A stretch of 53,416 nucleotides of DNA from Exiguobacterium profundum (lineage in GTDB: Bacteria; Bacillota; Bacilli; Exiguobacteriales; Exiguobacteriaceae): assembly GCF_001909285.1 (NCBI RefSeq), contig NZ_MRSV01000001.1, forward strand, positions 516,606 through 570,021. Direction: 5' to 3'. The notes below the pieces were generated by a model, which saw only the letters and a program-made list of their open reading frames with translations, did no database searches and was not told the DNA's origin. Positions 30,032-39,987 of the stretch are shown here, one piece after another. Position 1 is the stretch's first letter. Every line of letters begins with the position of its first letter. The translations under genes were made by a program, and so were the position numbers.

Positions 30032-31219
30032 ATGGGTAAAGAAAAATTCGACCGTTCTAAACCGCACGTTAACGTTGGTACAATCGGCCACGTCGACCAC
30101 GGTAAAACAACTTTGACTGCAGCAATCTCTGCTGTACTTTCAAAAGCACAAGGTAAAGCAGCTACTAAGTTCGACCAAATCGATGGTGCTCCAGAAGAGC
30201 GCGAGCGCGGTATCACAATCGCAACAGCTCACATCGAGTACGAAACTGACAAGCGTCACTACGCACACGTTGACTGCCCAGGACACGCTGACTATGTTAA
30301 AAACATGATCACTGGTGCTGCACAAATGGACGGCGCGATCCTCGTTGTATCTGCAACAGATGGCCCAATGCCACAAACACGTGAGCACATCCTTCTTTCA
30401 CGTCAAGTAGGTGTTCCTTACATCGTAGTATTCATGAACAAAGTTGACATGGTAGACGACGAAGAGCTTCTCGAACTCGTTGAAATGGAAATCCGTGAAC
30501 TTCTTTCTGAATATGACTTCCCAGGCGACGACCTCCCTGTAATCAAAGGTTCTGCACTTGGCGCACTTAACGGTGAAGCTCAGTGGGAAGAAAAAGTTAT
30601 GGAACTCATGAACGCTGTTGATGAGTACATCCCAGAACCAGTTCGTGACACTGAAAAAGACTTCATGATGCCTGTTGAGGACGTATTCTCAATCACTGGT
30701 CGTGGTACTGTAGCGACTGGTCGTGTTGAGCGTGGTGTTCTCCGCGTCAACGACGAGATCGAAATCGTTGGTCTTACAGAAGAAACGAAGAAAACTGTAT
30801 GTACTGGTGTAGAGATGTTCCGTAAGCTTCTTGACTATGCTGAAGCTGGCGACAACATCGGTGCACTTCTCCGTGGTGTATCACGTGACGACATCGAGCG
30901 TGGACAAGTACTTGCTAAGCCAGGTTCAATCACACCACACTCTAAATTCAAAGCATCAATCTACGTTCTTTCTAAAGAAGAGGGTGGCCGTCACACGCCA
31001 TTCTTCGCGAACTACCGCCCGCAGTTCTACTTCCGTACAACTGACGTAACAGGTATCGTTCACCTTCCAGAAGGTACTGAAATGGTAATGCCAGGAGACA
31101 ACATCGAGTTGACGATCGAATTGATTTCTACAATCGCGATCGAAGACGGTACACGTTTCTCTATCCGTGAGGGTGGCCGTACTGTAGGTGCTGGTTCAGT
31201 AACAGAAATCATCGAGTAA
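30032..31219 (+). CDS. tuf: Elongation factor Tu
   Basis: GTPase that delivers aminoacyl-tRNA to the ribosome. 395 residues: P-loop GHVDHGKT at 18-25, switch [31 protein letters not shown], and domains II-III ending [14 protein letters not shown] gaggaggaa lies about 7 bases before the ATG. Very strong codon bias fits an abundant protein. The gap to fusA (113 bases) holds the hairpin and short ORF. A terminator follows. Confidence 0.98.
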   Translation: MGKEKFDRSKPHVNVGTIGHVDHGKTTLTAAISAVLSKAQGKAATKFDQIDGAPEERERGITIATAHIEYETDKRHYAHVDCPGHADYVKNMITGAAQMDGAILVVSATDGPMPQTREHILLSRQVGVPYIVVFMNKVDMVDDEELLELVEMEIRELLSEYDFPGDDLPVIKGSALGALNGEAQWEEKVMELMNAVDEYIPEPVRDTEKDFMMPVEDVFSITGRGTVATGRVERGVLRVNDEIEIVGLTEETKKTVCTGVEMFRKLLDYAEAGDNIGALLRGVSRDDIERGQVLAKPGSITPHSKFKASIYVLSKEEGGRHTPFFANYRPQFYFRTTDVTGIVHLPEGTEMVMPGDNIELTIELISTIAIEDGTRFSIREGGRTVGAGSVTEIIE

Positions 31220-31245
31220 TCGATTGGTTCAACTGAACAACATGA

Positions 31246-31277
31246 AGCAGTCCGCAATATGCGGGCTGCTTTTTTGT
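31246..31277 (+). terminator. Intrinsic terminator of the str operon
   Basis: agcagtccgc (31246-31255) pairs with gcgggctgct (31261-31270), 10 bp with one G-T, 5-base loop, then TTTTT. Confidence 0.88.
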
Positions 31278-31292
31278 GTTTTCATCACAACA

Positions 31293-31301
31293 TGTTAAGA
31301 T
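31293..31301 (+). promoter_or_regulatory. Possible promoter of the nucleotidyltransferase-like gene
   Basis: TGTTAAGAT is an extended -10 (TG-N-TAAGAT). TTGTGT at 31274-31279, 16 bases upstream, is a poor -35. It gives the gene its own start between the str terminator and the S10 promoters. Confidence 0.45.
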
Positions 31302-31327
31302 GAGGCATACGAGAAAGGAGTGGCGTC

Positions 31328-31837
31328 ATGTTGAAGCAACTAGAGACCATTTGTCGCTTGAATGGGATTGCGTATCGCATTGGCGGTTCTGAGCTGTTAA
31401 AGCATCATGGCATCGTCGAGGTAACGAATGACATCGATGTTTTTGTTGAACCGGACCAGTTTGAAAAAATGGATCGCGTACTCAGTCGCGCCGGGGAGAA
31501 GAAATCATCAGACCCTCACGACGCATACGTAACGACCTACTTTGGAGAGTATATATTCGAGGGAACAGATGTGGACGTCATGTCTAGTTTCCGAATGAAG
31601 TGTACCGACGGAATCTATACGCATCCTTTCATTGAACCAGATGGACAATGGATGCACCTAGAAGAGTGGGTCGTCCTTTACACGGTCATCGGACGAGAGG
31701 ATAAATTAGCGTCATTGCTCCGCTATTTCAAGACGCACAGTGTTAATGAAGGAATTGTTCAAGACTGTTTAAAACGAGCGCCACAATCGGTCATAGAAGG
31801 GGTGACAGAGCGTTTTGGAGAGGTGATGGAACGCTAG
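31328..31837 (+). CDS. Orphan nucleotidyltransferase-like protein (DNA pol-beta superfamily)
   Basis: 169 residues. The N-terminal half fits the pol-beta nucleotidyltransferase core: GGS at 19-21, then the metal-binding pair D35/D37 in TNDIDVFVEP, and a third acidic strand D81/D83 in GTDVDVMSSF. The rest is helical (GREDKLASLLRYF). This resembles small stand-alone or AbiEii-like transferases, but substrate and biological role cannot be told. No HEPN or antitoxin partner adjoins it. SD aaaggag is well placed. B. subtilis has an unrelated gene, ybaC, in this position. Codon use is less biased than in the flanking ribosomal genes. Confidence 0.75.
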   Translation: MLKQLETICRLNGIAYRIGGSELLKHHGIVEVTNDIDVFVEPDQFEKMDRVLSRAGEKKSSDPHDAYVTTYFGEYIFEGTDVDVMSSFRMKCTDGIYTHPFIEPDGQWMHLEEWVVLYTVIGREDKLASLLRYFKTHSVNEGIVQDCLKRAPQSVIEGVTERFGEVMER

Positions 31838-31895
31838 GTCGAGTTGACATGGGAGTTCGTTTAAAAAATAGTTCAATAAAAGAATGAATTTTTGC

Positions 31896-31924
31896 TTGCA
31901 AAAGCTCGCGAATCTTGTTACATT
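31896..31924 (+). promoter_or_regulatory. S10 operon promoter, upstream copy
   Basis: TTGCAA (31896-31901), 17 bases, TACATT (31919-31924) with extended TG at 31916-31917. Confidence 0.65.
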
Positions 31925-31967
31925 AGGGAACGTTGAGCAACTCATCAGACAATCAGCAACTTCAAAA

Positions 31968-32004
31968 ATCTAATCTTGCATTCCATGACCAGATTAGATA
32001 TAAT
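31968..32004 (+). promoter_or_regulatory. S10 operon main promoter with overlapping inverted repeat
   Basis: TTGCAT (31976-31981), 17 bases, perfect TATAAT (31999-32004). A 9-bp perfect inverted repeat, ATCTAATCT (31968-31976) and AGATTAGAT (31991-31999), touches the first base of both the -35 and the -10 boxes, placing it where a repressor dimer would compete with polymerase. Confidence 0.8.
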
Positions 32005-32010
32005 GATTAA

Positions 32011-32187
32011 GTGTTTGTGCGAGTGGTGAGAGACTTTACAGCAGAAAACGGGTCCAATCGTTGATTTGCAATGATCGGATGCCTCTGCTGACACAAGCAC
32101 GCTGCGTTGAAGCGGGAGGTTATGACACGCCAGGCAGCATTGCCATGGCCGGTGTGGAAATTTCCGCGGAGAATTGTCTATTTTTAA
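32011..32187 (+). promoter_or_regulatory. Structured leader of the S10 operon
   Basis: The predicted transcript begins in gtgtttgtg (32011-32019), which pairs with cacaagcac (32092-32100). Nested inside are cagcag (32039-32044) with ctgctg (32085-32090) and an imperfect hairpin at about 32053-32080. gctgc (32101-32105) can pair with gcagc (32132-32136). A T-rich stretch near 32180-32185 follows the GC-rich 3' part. In E. coli, L4 binds the S10 leader to cause attenuation; an analogous role here is inference. Together with the promoters this explains the 377-base gap before rpsJ. Confidence 0.6.
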
Positions 32188-32523
<336 letters not shown>

Positions 32524-32584
32524 TTCTTCATATAGTAGATACTAGCCAGAAGAGACAATTAATTATTAACAGGAGGTGTATCTC

Positions 32585-33211
32585 ATGGCTAAAGGAATCT
32601 TAGGAACAAAACTTGGTATGACTCAAATCTTCAACGAAGCAGGCGAAGTTGTACCAGTAACAGTAGTTGCTGTAGAAGGTAACGTCGTTCTTCAACTTAA
32701 AACAGTTGACACAGACGGTTACGAAGCAGTTCAACTTGGTTTCGGAGACATCAAAGAATCACGTCAAAACAAACCATCAAAAGGTCACGCTGCGAAAGCA
32801 AACGCGACACCTAAGCGCTTCATCAAAGAAGTTCGTACTTCAGTAGAAGGATACGAAATCGGTCAAGAGATTAAGGCAGACATTTTCGCTGCAGGTGAAT
32901 TAGTAGACGTAACAGGTACATCGAAAGGTAAAGGATTCCAAGGTGCGATCAAGCGTCACGGACAATCACGTGGACCAATGGCTCACGGTTCGCGCTACCA
33001 CCGTCGTCCTGGTTCGATGGGTCCTGTCGCTCCTAACCGCGTATTTAAAGGGAAACTTCTTCCTGGTCAAATGGGTGGAGAGCGTAAAACAATTCAAAAC
33101 CTTGAAGTCGTTAAAGTTGATGTGGAACGTGGCCTTCTCCTCGTGAAAGGTGCTATCCCAGGCGCTCGTAAATCGAACGTCATCATCAAATCAGCGGTCA
33201 AAGGTAACTAA
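32585..33211 (+). CDS. rplC: Ribosomal protein L3
   Basis: Early-assembly 50S protein reaching the peptidyl-transferase centre. 208 residues from [16 protein letters not shown], with the long extension ([20 protein letters not shown]) that contacts the A-site region. ATG at 32585 follows caggaggtg; the upstream in-frame start at 32576 overlaps the SD. Confidence 0.97.
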   Translation: MAKGILGTKLGMTQIFNEAGEVVPVTVVAVEGNVVLQLKTVDTDGYEAVQLGFGDIKESRQNKPSKGHAAKANATPKRFIKEVRTSVEGYEIGQEIKADIFAAGELVDVTGTSKGKGFQGAIKRHGQSRGPMAHGSRYHRRPGSMGPVAPNRVFKGKLLPGQMGGERKTIQNLEVVKVDVERGLLLVKGAIPGARKSNVIIKSAVKGN

Positions 33212-33239
33212 TTAACTGCACGGAAAGGAGGAATTACGA

Positions 33240-33863
33240 ATGCCTAAAGTAGCTTTGCTTAACCAAACAGGTTCACAAGTTGGCGAAATCGAATTGGCAG
33301 AAGCCATCTTCGGAATCGAGCCAAACGAATCAGTACTTTACGACGCAATCGTCATGCAACAAGCATCACGCCGTCAAGGTACTCACGATACGAAAGGTCG
33401 CTCGGAAGTACGCGGTGGCGGCCGTAAACCATGGAAACAAAAGGGAACTGGTCGTGCGCGCCAAGGTTCTATCCGCTCACCACAATGGGTTGGTGGTGGT
33501 ACAGTCTTCGGTCCAACACCACGTTCATACTCTTACAAACTTCCTAAGAAGGTTCGTCGTTTAGCACTTCTCTCGGCTCTTTCGTCGAAAGTACAAAACA
33601 ACGAAATCATCGTCCTCGAAGGCCTTGCTTTCGATGCACCAAAAACAAAAGATATGGCTGCTGTACTCAACAGCTTATCAGTAGAACGTAAGGCTCTTGT
33701 AGTCACAGCGGACTACAATGAGACTATCGCTCTCGCAGCTCGTAACATCCCAGGAGTGACTGTGATCGACGCAGCAGGCGTAAACGTTCTTGACCTCGTT
33801 GCTAACGACAAAGTCATCTTCACTAAAGATGCGGTTGCGAAGGTAGAGGAGGTGCTTGCATAA
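33240..33863 (+). CDS. rplD: Ribosomal protein L4
   Basis: 50S exit-tunnel protein; in E. coli it also autoregulates the S10 operon. 207 residues, with the tunnel loop [19 protein letters not shown] (residues about 60-80) whose changes confer macrolide resistance; it appears wild type. SD aaaggagga. TAA overlaps the rplW ATG by one base. Confidence 0.97.
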
Positions 33864-34144
33864 TGGCTCAAGCATACGATATCATCAAACGTCCGATCAT
33901 CACTGAGCGTTCAGTTAGCCTCATGGAAGCTAACAAATACGTTTTCGAAATCGACGTAAAAGCGACTAAATCGCAAGTGAAACACGCTATCGAAACAATC
34001 TTCAACGTGAAAGTTGCTTCGGTAAACACAATGAACTACAAACCGAAAGCGAAACGTGTCGGTCGTCACTCTGGTTACACAGCTCGTCGTAAAAAAGCGA
34101 TCGTAACCCTTGCTGAAGGCAACACAATCGACTTCCTCGGTTAA
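33863..34144 (+). CDS. rplW: Ribosomal protein L23
   Basis: 50S protein at the tunnel exit, docking site for trigger factor and SRP. 93 residues, with [20 protein letters not shown] and [20 protein letters not shown]. Translationally coupled to rplD through a TAATG overlap with SD gaggagg inside rplD. Confidence 0.97.
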   Translation: MAQAYDIIKRPIITERSVSLMEANKYVFEIDVKATKSQVKHAIETIFNVKVASVNTMNYKPKAKRVGRHSGYTARRKKAIVTLAEGNTIDFLG

Positions 34145-34178
34145 TTAACTACCTTAGAAGAAAAGGAGGGAATCCTCG

Positions 34179-35009
34179 ATGGCAATCAAAAAGTTTAAGC
34201 CGACCACTAACGGTCGTCGTAACATGACATCTCTCGACTTTGCAGAGATCACAACGAATCGCCCTGAAAAATCGTTAACTGAAAAGCTTTCGAAAAAAGG
34301 CGGACGTAACAACCAAGGTCGCTTGACTGTTCGTCACCAAGGTGGCGGTCACAAGCGTAAATACCGTATCATCGATTTCAAACGTAACAAAGATGGCGTT
34401 GCAGGACGCGTAGCAACGATCGAATACGATCCAAACCGTTCAGCAAACATCGCACTCATCAACTATGTAGATGGTGAGAAACGTTACATCCTCGCTCCTA
34501 AGGGCATCAAAGTAGGCATGGAAATCATGTCTGGTCCTGAAGCGGATATCAAAGTGGGGAACGCTCTTCCACTCGTAAACATCCCTGTCGGTACAACAAT
34601 CCACAACATCGAGCTTAAGCCTGGTAAAGGCGGTCAGCTAGTTCGTGCGGCTGGTGCATCGGCACAAATCCAAGGACGTGACGGCAAGTACGTCATCGTT
34701 CGTCTTCAATCAGGTGAATCACGCTTGTTCCTCGGCACTTGCCGCGCGACAATCGGTTCAGTTGGTAACGAAGAACACGAACTCGTAAACATCGGTAAAG
34801 CAGGACGTTCACGTTGGTTAGGCAAACGCCCAACAGTACGTGGTTCTGTAATGAACCCGGTTGATCACCCACACGGTGGTGGTGAAGGTCGTGCGCCAAT
34901 CGGTCGTTCGGGCCCACTTACTCCTTGGGGTAAACCAGCTCTTGGTCTTAAGACTCGTAAGAAAAACAAATCGAGCGACATGTACATCCTTCGTCGCCGT
35001 AAGAAATAA
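34179..35009 (+). CDS. rplB: Ribosomal protein L2
   Basis: Universal 50S protein needed for subunit joining and peptidyl transfer. 276 residues; the RNA-binding core [17 protein letters not shown] and the histidine-bearing [18 protein letters not shown] near the C-terminus are intact. SD aaaggaggg. A hairpin in the 66-base gap precedes rpsS. Confidence 0.97.
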   Translation: MAIKKFKPTTNGRRNMTSLDFAEITTNRPEKSLTEKLSKKGGRNNQGRLTVRHQGGGHKRKYRIIDFKRNKDGVAGRVATIEYDPNRSANIALINYVDGEKRYILAPKGIKVGMEIMSGPEADIKVGNALPLVNIPVGTTIHNIELKPGKGGQLVRAAGASAQIQGRDGKYVIVRLQSGESRLFLGTCRATIGSVGNEEHELVNIGKAGRSRWLGKRPTVRGSVMNPVDHPHGGGEGRAPIGRSGPLTPWGKPALGLKTRKKNKSSDMYILRRRKK

Positions 35010-35016
35010 TTACTAC

Positions 35017-35056
35017 ATGATTCTCGGGCGGTTCGAAAGGGCCGTTCCCGAATCAT
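35017..35056 (+). promoter_or_regulatory. Hairpin between rplB and rpsS
   Basis: ATGATTC (35017-35023) pairs perfectly with GAATCAT (35050-35056); GGG/CCC extends the stem past a two-base bulge. It is not followed by a T run and ends 10 bases before the rpsS SD. Confidence 0.5.
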
Positions 35057-35075
35057 TCCAAAGGGAGGTTCTAAC

Positions 35076-35351
35076 ATGGGTCGCAGCTTGAAAAAAGGTC
35101 CATTCGCAGATCACCACTTACTCGCTAAAGTTGACAAACTCAACGAATCTGGTGAGAAGCAAGTCATCAAAACTTGGTCACGTCGCTCGACGATCTTCCC
35201 AGAATTCATGGGTCACACGTTCGGTGTGCACGATGGTCGTAAACACGTACCAGTATTCGTGACAGAAGACATGGTTGGTCACAAACTTGGTGAATTCGCT
35301 CCAACACGCACGTACAAAGGTCACGGATCAGACAAGAAAACGAAACGGTAA
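35076..35351 (+). CDS. rpsS: Ribosomal protein S19
   Basis: 30S head protein contacting S13 and the A-site tRNA. 91 residues: [19 protein letters not shown], then [22 protein letters not shown] aagggaggt. rplV follows after 20 bases. Confidence 0.97.
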   Translation: MGRSLKKGPFADHHLLAKVDKLNESGEKQVIKTWSRRSTIFPEFMGHTFGVHDGRKHVPVFVTEDMVGHKLGEFAPTRTYKGHGSDKKTKR

Positions 35352-35371
35352 TTTGAGGGGAGGTCAAATCC

Positions 35372-35704
35372 ATGCAAGCTAAAGCATCAGCTAATATGGT
35401 CCGTCTTGCTCCTCGCAAAGCACGTCTCGTTGTAGACTTAATTCGCGGGAAACAAGTCGGCGAAGCGCTCTCTGTCCTTGCTCACACGAACAAGGCAGCA
35501 TCGCCAGTCGTTGAAAAAGTATTAAAATCAGCGATTGCTAACGCAGAGCACAACTACGATATGAACATTGAGAACCTCGTTGTAACAGAAGCTTACGTAA
35601 ACGAAGGTCCAACACTCAAACGCTTCCGCCCACGTGCGATGGGTCGCGCAAGCCGTATTAACAAACGCACAAGCCACATCCACATCGTGGTAACTGAGAA
35701 ATAA
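35372..35704 (+). CDS. rplV: Ribosomal protein L22
   Basis: 50S protein whose beta-hairpin lines the exit tunnel. 110 residues: [20 protein letters not shown], and the hairpin tip [19 protein letters not shown], a known macrolide-resistance site, without visible insertion or deletion. Confidence 0.97.
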   Translation: MQAKASANMVRLAPRKARLVVDLIRGKQVGEALSVLAHTNKAASPVVEKVLKSAIANAEHNYDMNIENLVVTEAYVNEGPTLKRFRPRAMGRASRINKRTSHIHIVVTEK

Positions 35705-35717
35705 GGAGGGATATGTA

Positions 35718-36377
35718 GTGGGTCAAAAGGTAAATCCGCACGGTCTTCGCGTTGGTGTTATCAAAGACTGGGATTCGCGTTGGTACGCTGAGAAAGACTA
35801 CGCTGATCTCCTTCATGAAGACTTCGTTATTCGTGAATACATCGAAAACAAAATGAAGGATGCTAGTGTTTCTAAAGTTGAAATCGAACGCGCTGCAAAC
35901 CGCGTGAACATTTCGCTTCACACTGCGAAGCCAGGTATGGTAATCGGTAAAGGTGGTTCTGAAATCGAATCACTCCGTAAACACATTACAAAAATCGCTG
36001 ACGGAAAACGCGTTCACATCAACGTTGTTGAAGTGAAAAACGCTGACGCTGTTGCGAAGCTTGTAGCAGAAAACATTGCTCGTCAATTGGAAGGTCGCGT
36101 ATCATTCCGTCGTGCAATGAAACAATCTATTCAACGTTCGATGCGTACTGGCATCAAAGGGATCAAAACAGAAGTTTCTGGTCGTCTTGGTGGCGCTGAT
36201 ATCGCTCGTTCAGAGAAGTACTCGGAAGGAACAGTTCCACTTCACACACTCCGTGCCGACATCGACTACGGAACAGCTGAAGCTGACACAACTTACGGTA
36301 AAATCGGCGTAAAAGTTTGGTTATACCACGGTGAAGTTCTTCCAACAAAAAACAACACAGCGAAAAACGCTGAATAA
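35718..36377 (+). CDS. rpsC: Ribosomal protein S3
   Basis: 30S protein at the mRNA entry channel. 219 residues: KH domain [18 protein letters not shown] and the helicase-related basic segment [23 protein letters not shown] start with SD aaggaggga 13 bases after rplV. Confidence 0.97.
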   Translation: MGQKVNPHGLRVGVIKDWDSRWYAEKDYADLLHEDFVIREYIENKMKDASVSKVEIERAANRVNISLHTAKPGMVIGKGGSEIESLRKHITKIADGKRVHINVVEVKNADAVAKLVAENIARQLEGRVSFRRAMKQSIQRSMRTGIKGIKTEVSGRLGGADIARSEKYSEGTVPLHTLRADIDYGTAEADTTYGKIGVKVWLYHGEVLPTKNNTAKNAE

Positions 36378-36409
36378 TAAACACTCTTTCAGGAAGGAGG
36401 CAACACACT

Positions 36410-36847
36410 ATGTTGTTACCTAAACGCGTGAAATATCGTCGTGTACACCGTGGTAAAATGCGCGGGAACGCTAAACGCGGCACAACTGTACACTTCGGTG
36501 AGTTCGGTCTCCAAGCTCTCGAAGCGAGCTGGATTACAAACCGTCAAATCGAATCAGCACGTATTGCAATGACACGTTATATGAAACGTGGTGGTAAAGT
36601 GTGGATCAAGATCTTCCCACACAAGCCGTACACTAAAAAGCCTCTCGAAGTCCGAATGGGTTCGGGTAAAGGTGCTCCAGAAGGCTGGGTAGCTGTAGTT
36701 AAGCCTGGCAAAGTAATGTTCGAAATCGCAGGTGTATCTGAGGAAGTGGCACGTGAGGCACTTCGTCTTGCATCGCACAAACTTCCAGTAAAATGTAAGT
36801 TCGTGAAACGTGAAGAAAATGGTGGTGATACGAATGAAAGCAACTGA
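36410..36847 (+). CDS. rplP: Ribosomal protein L16
   Basis: 50S protein near the A site and late in assembly. 145 residues: [19 protein letters not shown], and the conserved loop [18 protein letters not shown]. Its 3' end overlaps rpmC by 14 bases. Confidence 0.97.
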   Translation: MLLPKRVKYRRVHRGKMRGNAKRGTTVHFGEFGLQALEASWITNRQIESARIAMTRYMKRGGKVWIKIFPHKPYTKKPLEVRMGSGKGAPEGWVAVVKPGKVMFEIAGVSEEVAREALRLASHKLPVKCKFVKREENGGDTNESN

Positions 36848-37037
36848 TCTCCGTCAATCAACAACTGAAGAGCTCAACGGTAAAGTGGGCGAGTGGAAAG
36901 AAGAACTCTTTAACCTTCGCTTCCAACTTGCTACAGGTCAGCTTGAGAATCCTGCTCGTATCCGTGAAGTACGCAAGTCGATTGCGCGTGCTAAAACGAT
37001 TCTTCGTGAACGCGAACTCGGCATCAACAACGGCTAA
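36834..37037 (+). CDS. rpmC: Ribosomal protein L29
   Basis: 50S tunnel-exit protein beside L23. 67 residues: [20 protein letters not shown] and [20 protein letters not shown]. The ATG at 36834 matches the family start and lies inside rplP; an in-frame upstream start at 36810 is rejected. Confidence 0.96.
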   Translation: MKATDLRQSTTEELNGKVGEWKEELFNLRFQLATGQLENPARIREVRKSIARAKTILRERELGINNG

Positions 37038-37069
37038 TTACATCGGATTCTTGAGAGGAGGTAACACTC

Positions 37070-37330
37070 ATGGAACGCAACAACCGTAAAGTGTTCACTG
37101 GTCGCGTCGTGTCTGACAAAATGGACAAAACGATCGTCGTCGCAGTAGAAACAAAGGTTCGTCATAAACTTTATGGCAAACGTGTAAACTACACGAAGAA
37201 ATATAAAGCACACGATGAGAACAACGTCGCTAAAGTGGGCGATATCGTTCGCATCGCGGAAACACGTCCTCTTTCTAAAGACAAACGTTTCCGTCTTGTA
37301 ACAGTAGTAGAAGAATCAGTAATCATCTAA
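37070..37330 (+). CDS. rpsQ: Ribosomal protein S17
   Basis: Primary 16S 5'-domain binding protein. 86 residues: [20 protein letters not shown] and the OB-fold end [20 protein letters not shown] gaggaggtaa. Confidence 0.97.
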   Translation: MERNNRKVFTGRVVSDKMDKTIVVAVETKVRHKLYGKRVNYTKKYKAHDENNVAKVGDIVRIAETRPLSKDKRFRLVTVVEESVII

Positions 37331-37374
37331 TAACAGTTCGGATTTATTAAACATCCGGAGGGAGGTACACTCGC

Positions 37375-37743
37375 ATGATTCAACAAGAATCTCGCTTGAA
37401 AGTAGCAGACAACTCTGGCGCGCGTGAACTGTTGACAATTAAAGTCCTCGGTGGTTCTGGTCGTAAGACTGCAAACATCGGTGACATCATCGTCGCAACG
37501 GTAAAACAAGCAACACCAGGTGGCGTTGTTAAAAAAGGTGACGTTGTCAGAGCAGTTGTCGTTCGTACAAAACGCGGCGCTCGTCGTAAAGATGGTTCGT
37601 ACATCCGTTTCGATGAGAACGCAGCAGTCATTATCAAAGATGACAAGAGCCCACGCGGCACACGGATCTTCGGGCCAGTTGCACGTGAACTTCGTGAAAA
37701 AGAATTCATGAAGATCGTTTCGTTGGCACCGGAAGTACTTTAA
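37375..37743 (+). CDS. rplN: Ribosomal protein L14
   Basis: 50S protein forming inter-subunit bridges and the RsfS silencing site. 122 residues: [20 protein letters not shown] and [22 protein letters not shown] ggagggagg. First gene of the classical spc segment. Confidence 0.97.
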   Translation: MIQQESRLKVADNSGARELLTIKVLGGSGRKTANIGDIIVATVKQATPGGVVKKGDVVRAVVVRTKRGARRKDGSYIRFDENAAVIIKDDKSPRGTRIFGPVARELREKEFMKIVSLAPEVL

Positions 37744-37779
37744 TTTCCAATTTCAATCCTATAAGGAGGTGCGCAAACG

Positions 37780-38088
37780 ATGCATGTTAAAAAAGGCGAT
37801 ACAGTCCAGGTAATGTCTGGTAAAGATAAAGGCAAGCAAGGGGTTATCCTCAAAGCTATGCCAAGCAAAAACCGCGTAGTGGTTGAAGGCGTAAACGTGA
37901 TGAAAAAACACGCGAAACCTTCACAAGCGAATCCACAAGGCGGGATCCTTGAGATCGAAGCACCAATTCACGTCTCGAACGTAATGCCACTCGACCCTAA
38001 AACTGGCAAACCAACTCGTGTTGGTTTCAAAGTAGTCGATGGTAAAAAAGTTCGTGTCGCGAAATCGGGCGAATCACTCGATAAATAA
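37780..38088 (+). CDS. rplX: Ribosomal protein L24
   Basis: One of the two initiator proteins of 50S assembly. 102 residues, KOW motif [20 protein letters not shown] at the N-terminus. SD aaggaggtgc. Confidence 0.97.
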   Translation: MHVKKGDTVQVMSGKDKGKQGVILKAMPSKNRVVVEGVNVMKKHAKPSQANPQGGILEIEAPIHVSNVMPLDPKTGKPTRVGFKVVDGKKVRVAKSGESLDK

Positions 38089-38120
38089 GAAGAACGTGAC
38101 GAAAGGAGGTCCATTCGACT

Positions 38121-38660
38121 ATGAACCGTTTGCAAGAGAAGTATAAAAGCGACATCGTGAAAGCGATGATGGATAAATTCAACTATGACTCGGTCATGCA
38201 AGTACCGAAAGTCGAAAAGATTGTCATCAACATGGGTGTAGGTGACGCTGTTTCGAACTCGAAAGCACTTGATATGGCAGTTGAAGAATTAACAATTCTT
38301 TCAGGTCAAAAACCACTCGTAACGAAAGCGAAGAAATCAATCGCTGGTTTCAAACTTCGTGAAGGTATGCCAATCGGTGCGAAGGTTACACTTCGTGGCG
38401 AGCGCATGTACGATTTCCTCGACAAATTGGTAACTGTTTCACTTCCACGTGTACGTGACTTCCGCGGTGTATCGAAGAAAGCATTCGACGGACGCGGTAA
38501 CTACACGCTTGGCGTGAAAGAGCAACTTATTTTCCCTGAGATCGATTACGATAAAGTATCTAAAGTACGCGGTATGGACATCGTTGTTGTTACAACAGCA
38601 AACACAGACGAAGAAGCACGTGAATTGCTCACACTTCTCGGTATGCCATTCCAAAAATAA
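38121..38660 (+). CDS. rplE: Ribosomal protein L5
   Basis: Binds 5S rRNA in the central protuberance. 179 residues: [20 protein letters not shown] and [20 protein letters not shown]; ends [10 protein letters not shown] aaaggaggt. Confidence 0.97.
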   Translation: MNRLQEKYKSDIVKAMMDKFNYDSVMQVPKVEKIVINMGVGDAVSNSKALDMAVEELTILSGQKPLVTKAKKSIAGFKLREGMPIGAKVTLRGERMYDFLDKLVTVSLPRVRDFRGVSKKAFDGRGNYTLGVKEQLIFPEIDYDKVSKVRGMDIVVVTTANTDEEARELLTLLGMPFQK

Positions 38661-38680
38661 TCTAGAGGGAGGTCGACAAC

Positions 38681-38950
38681 ATGGCTAAAAAGTCAATGGT
38701 GAATCGCGAACTTAAACGCGAGAAACTCGTTGCCCAGTACGCTGAAAAGCGTGCGAAGTTGAAAGCTGAAGGCGATTATATCGGACTCAGCAAATTGCCA
38801 CGTAACTCGTCACCTGTACGCTTGCACAACCGTTGCAGCATCACAGGTCGTCCGCATGGTTACATGGGTAAATTCGGGATCAGCCGTATCAAGTTCCGTG
38901 ATCTTGCATACAAAGGTCAAATCCCTGGTGTTAAAAAAGCAAGCTGGTAA
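38681..38950 (+). CDS. rpsN: Ribosomal protein S14, zinc-independent (C-) 89-residue form
   Basis: 30S head protein. 89 residues, not the 61-residue zinc-ribbon type found in the B. subtilis spc operon. The C-terminal block ([20 protein letters not shown], then [22 protein letters not shown]) keeps one cysteine only, so no C4 zinc site. It is the sole S14 in this window and sits in the normal rplE-rpsH position with SD gagggaggt. The C- type is usually the zinc-starvation paralogue elsewhere on the chromosome in Bacillus. Confidence 0.96.
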   Translation: MAKKSMVNRELKREKLVAQYAEKRAKLKAEGDYIGLSKLPRNSSPVRLHNRCSITGRPHGYMGKFGISRIKFRDLAYKGQIPGVKKASW

Positions 38951-38981
38951 TCCACTAACAGTGTGAAAGGAGGTACATCGC

Positions 38982-39380
38982 ATGGTAATGACAGACCCTA
39001 TTGCAGATATGCTTACACGTATCCGTAACGCTAACATGGTTCGCCATGAAAAAATGGAGCTTCCAGCTTCGAACATTAAACGTGAGATCGCTGAAATCCT
39101 TAAGCGTGAAGGTTTCATTCGCGATGTTGAATATATCGAGGACGCTAAACAAGGTACACTTCGTCTTTTCCTTAAATATGGAGCAAGCAACGAACGTGTA
39201 ATCACTGGTCTCAAACGTATTTCGAAACCAGGTCTTCGCGTATACGCAAAAGCTGATGAAGTACCTAAAGTACTCGGAGGACTCGGGATCGCAGTTCTTT
39301 CGACATCTAAAGGTCTTATGACTGATAAAGAAGCTCGCCAACAACAAGTCGGCGGCGAAGTGCTCGCCTACATCTGGTAA
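38982..39380 (+). CDS. rpsH: Ribosomal protein S8
   Basis: 16S central-domain protein; in E. coli it represses the spc operon. 132 residues: [20 protein letters not shown] and [20 protein letters not shown], ending [11 protein letters not shown] aaaggaggt. Confidence 0.97.
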   Translation: MVMTDPIADMLTRIRNANMVRHEKMELPASNIKREIAEILKREGFIRDVEYIEDAKQGTLRLFLKYGASNERVITGLKRISKPGLRVYAKADEVPKVLGGLGIAVLSTSKGLMTDKEARQQQVGGEVLAYIW

Positions 39381-39413
39381 GTCACTTTTCTAACAAGAAC
39401 GGAGGTGTAATCA

Positions 39414-39953
39414 ATGTCACGTATTGGTAAAAAACCAGTTACGATTCCTGCTGGCGTTACTGTAACAGTTGCTAATGACAACACGGTCACAGTAAAAGGT
39501 GCTAAAGGTGAACTTTCGCTTTCAGCTAACCCGGCATTGGAAATCAAAGTTGAAGAGAACGAATTGACGGTTGTTCGTCCAGACGAATCGAAAGAAAGCC
39601 GTACAATTCACGGTACGACACGTGCCCTTATTGCCAACATGGTACAAGGTGTGTCGAACGGATTCCAAAAAACACTTGAGATCTCGGGGGTTGGTTACCG
39701 TGCTACGAAGCAAGGTAACAAACTCGTCCTCAACCTCGGCTACTCGCACCCAATCGAGTACGTTGCTGAGGAAGGTATCGAAATCGAAGTTCCTTCAAAC
39801 ACGCAAATCATCGTAAAAGGGATTAACAAAGAGCGCGTCGGTCACGTTGCTGCTCAAATCCGCTCGTACCGTGCTCCAGAACCTTACAAAGGTAAAGGTG
39901 TTCGTTACTCTGATGAACGTATTCGCCGTAAAGAAGGTAAGACTGGTAAGTAA
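39414..39953 (+). CDS. rplF: Ribosomal protein L6
   Basis: 50S protein near the sarcin-ricin loop. 179 residues: [19 protein letters not shown] and the C-terminal [22 protein letters not shown] acggaggtg. Confidence 0.97.
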   Translation: MSRIGKKPVTIPAGVTVTVANDNTVTVKGAKGELSLSANPALEIKVEENELTVVRPDESKESRTIHGTTRALIANMVQGVSNGFQKTLEISGVGYRATKQGNKLVLNLGYSHPIEYVAEEGIEIEVPSNTQIIVKGINKERVGHVAAQIRSYRAPEPYKGKGVRYSDERIRRKEGKTGK

Positions 39954-39987
39954 TTCGTCACGAAATGAACGGAAAGGAGTGGCATAA

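Noticed and set aside
32122-32187. 21-codon ORF (MTRQAALPWPVWKF...) in the S10 leader
   Set aside because: The gggagg SD is only 2 bases from the ATG, too close for efficient initiation, and the region is better explained as folded leader RNA.
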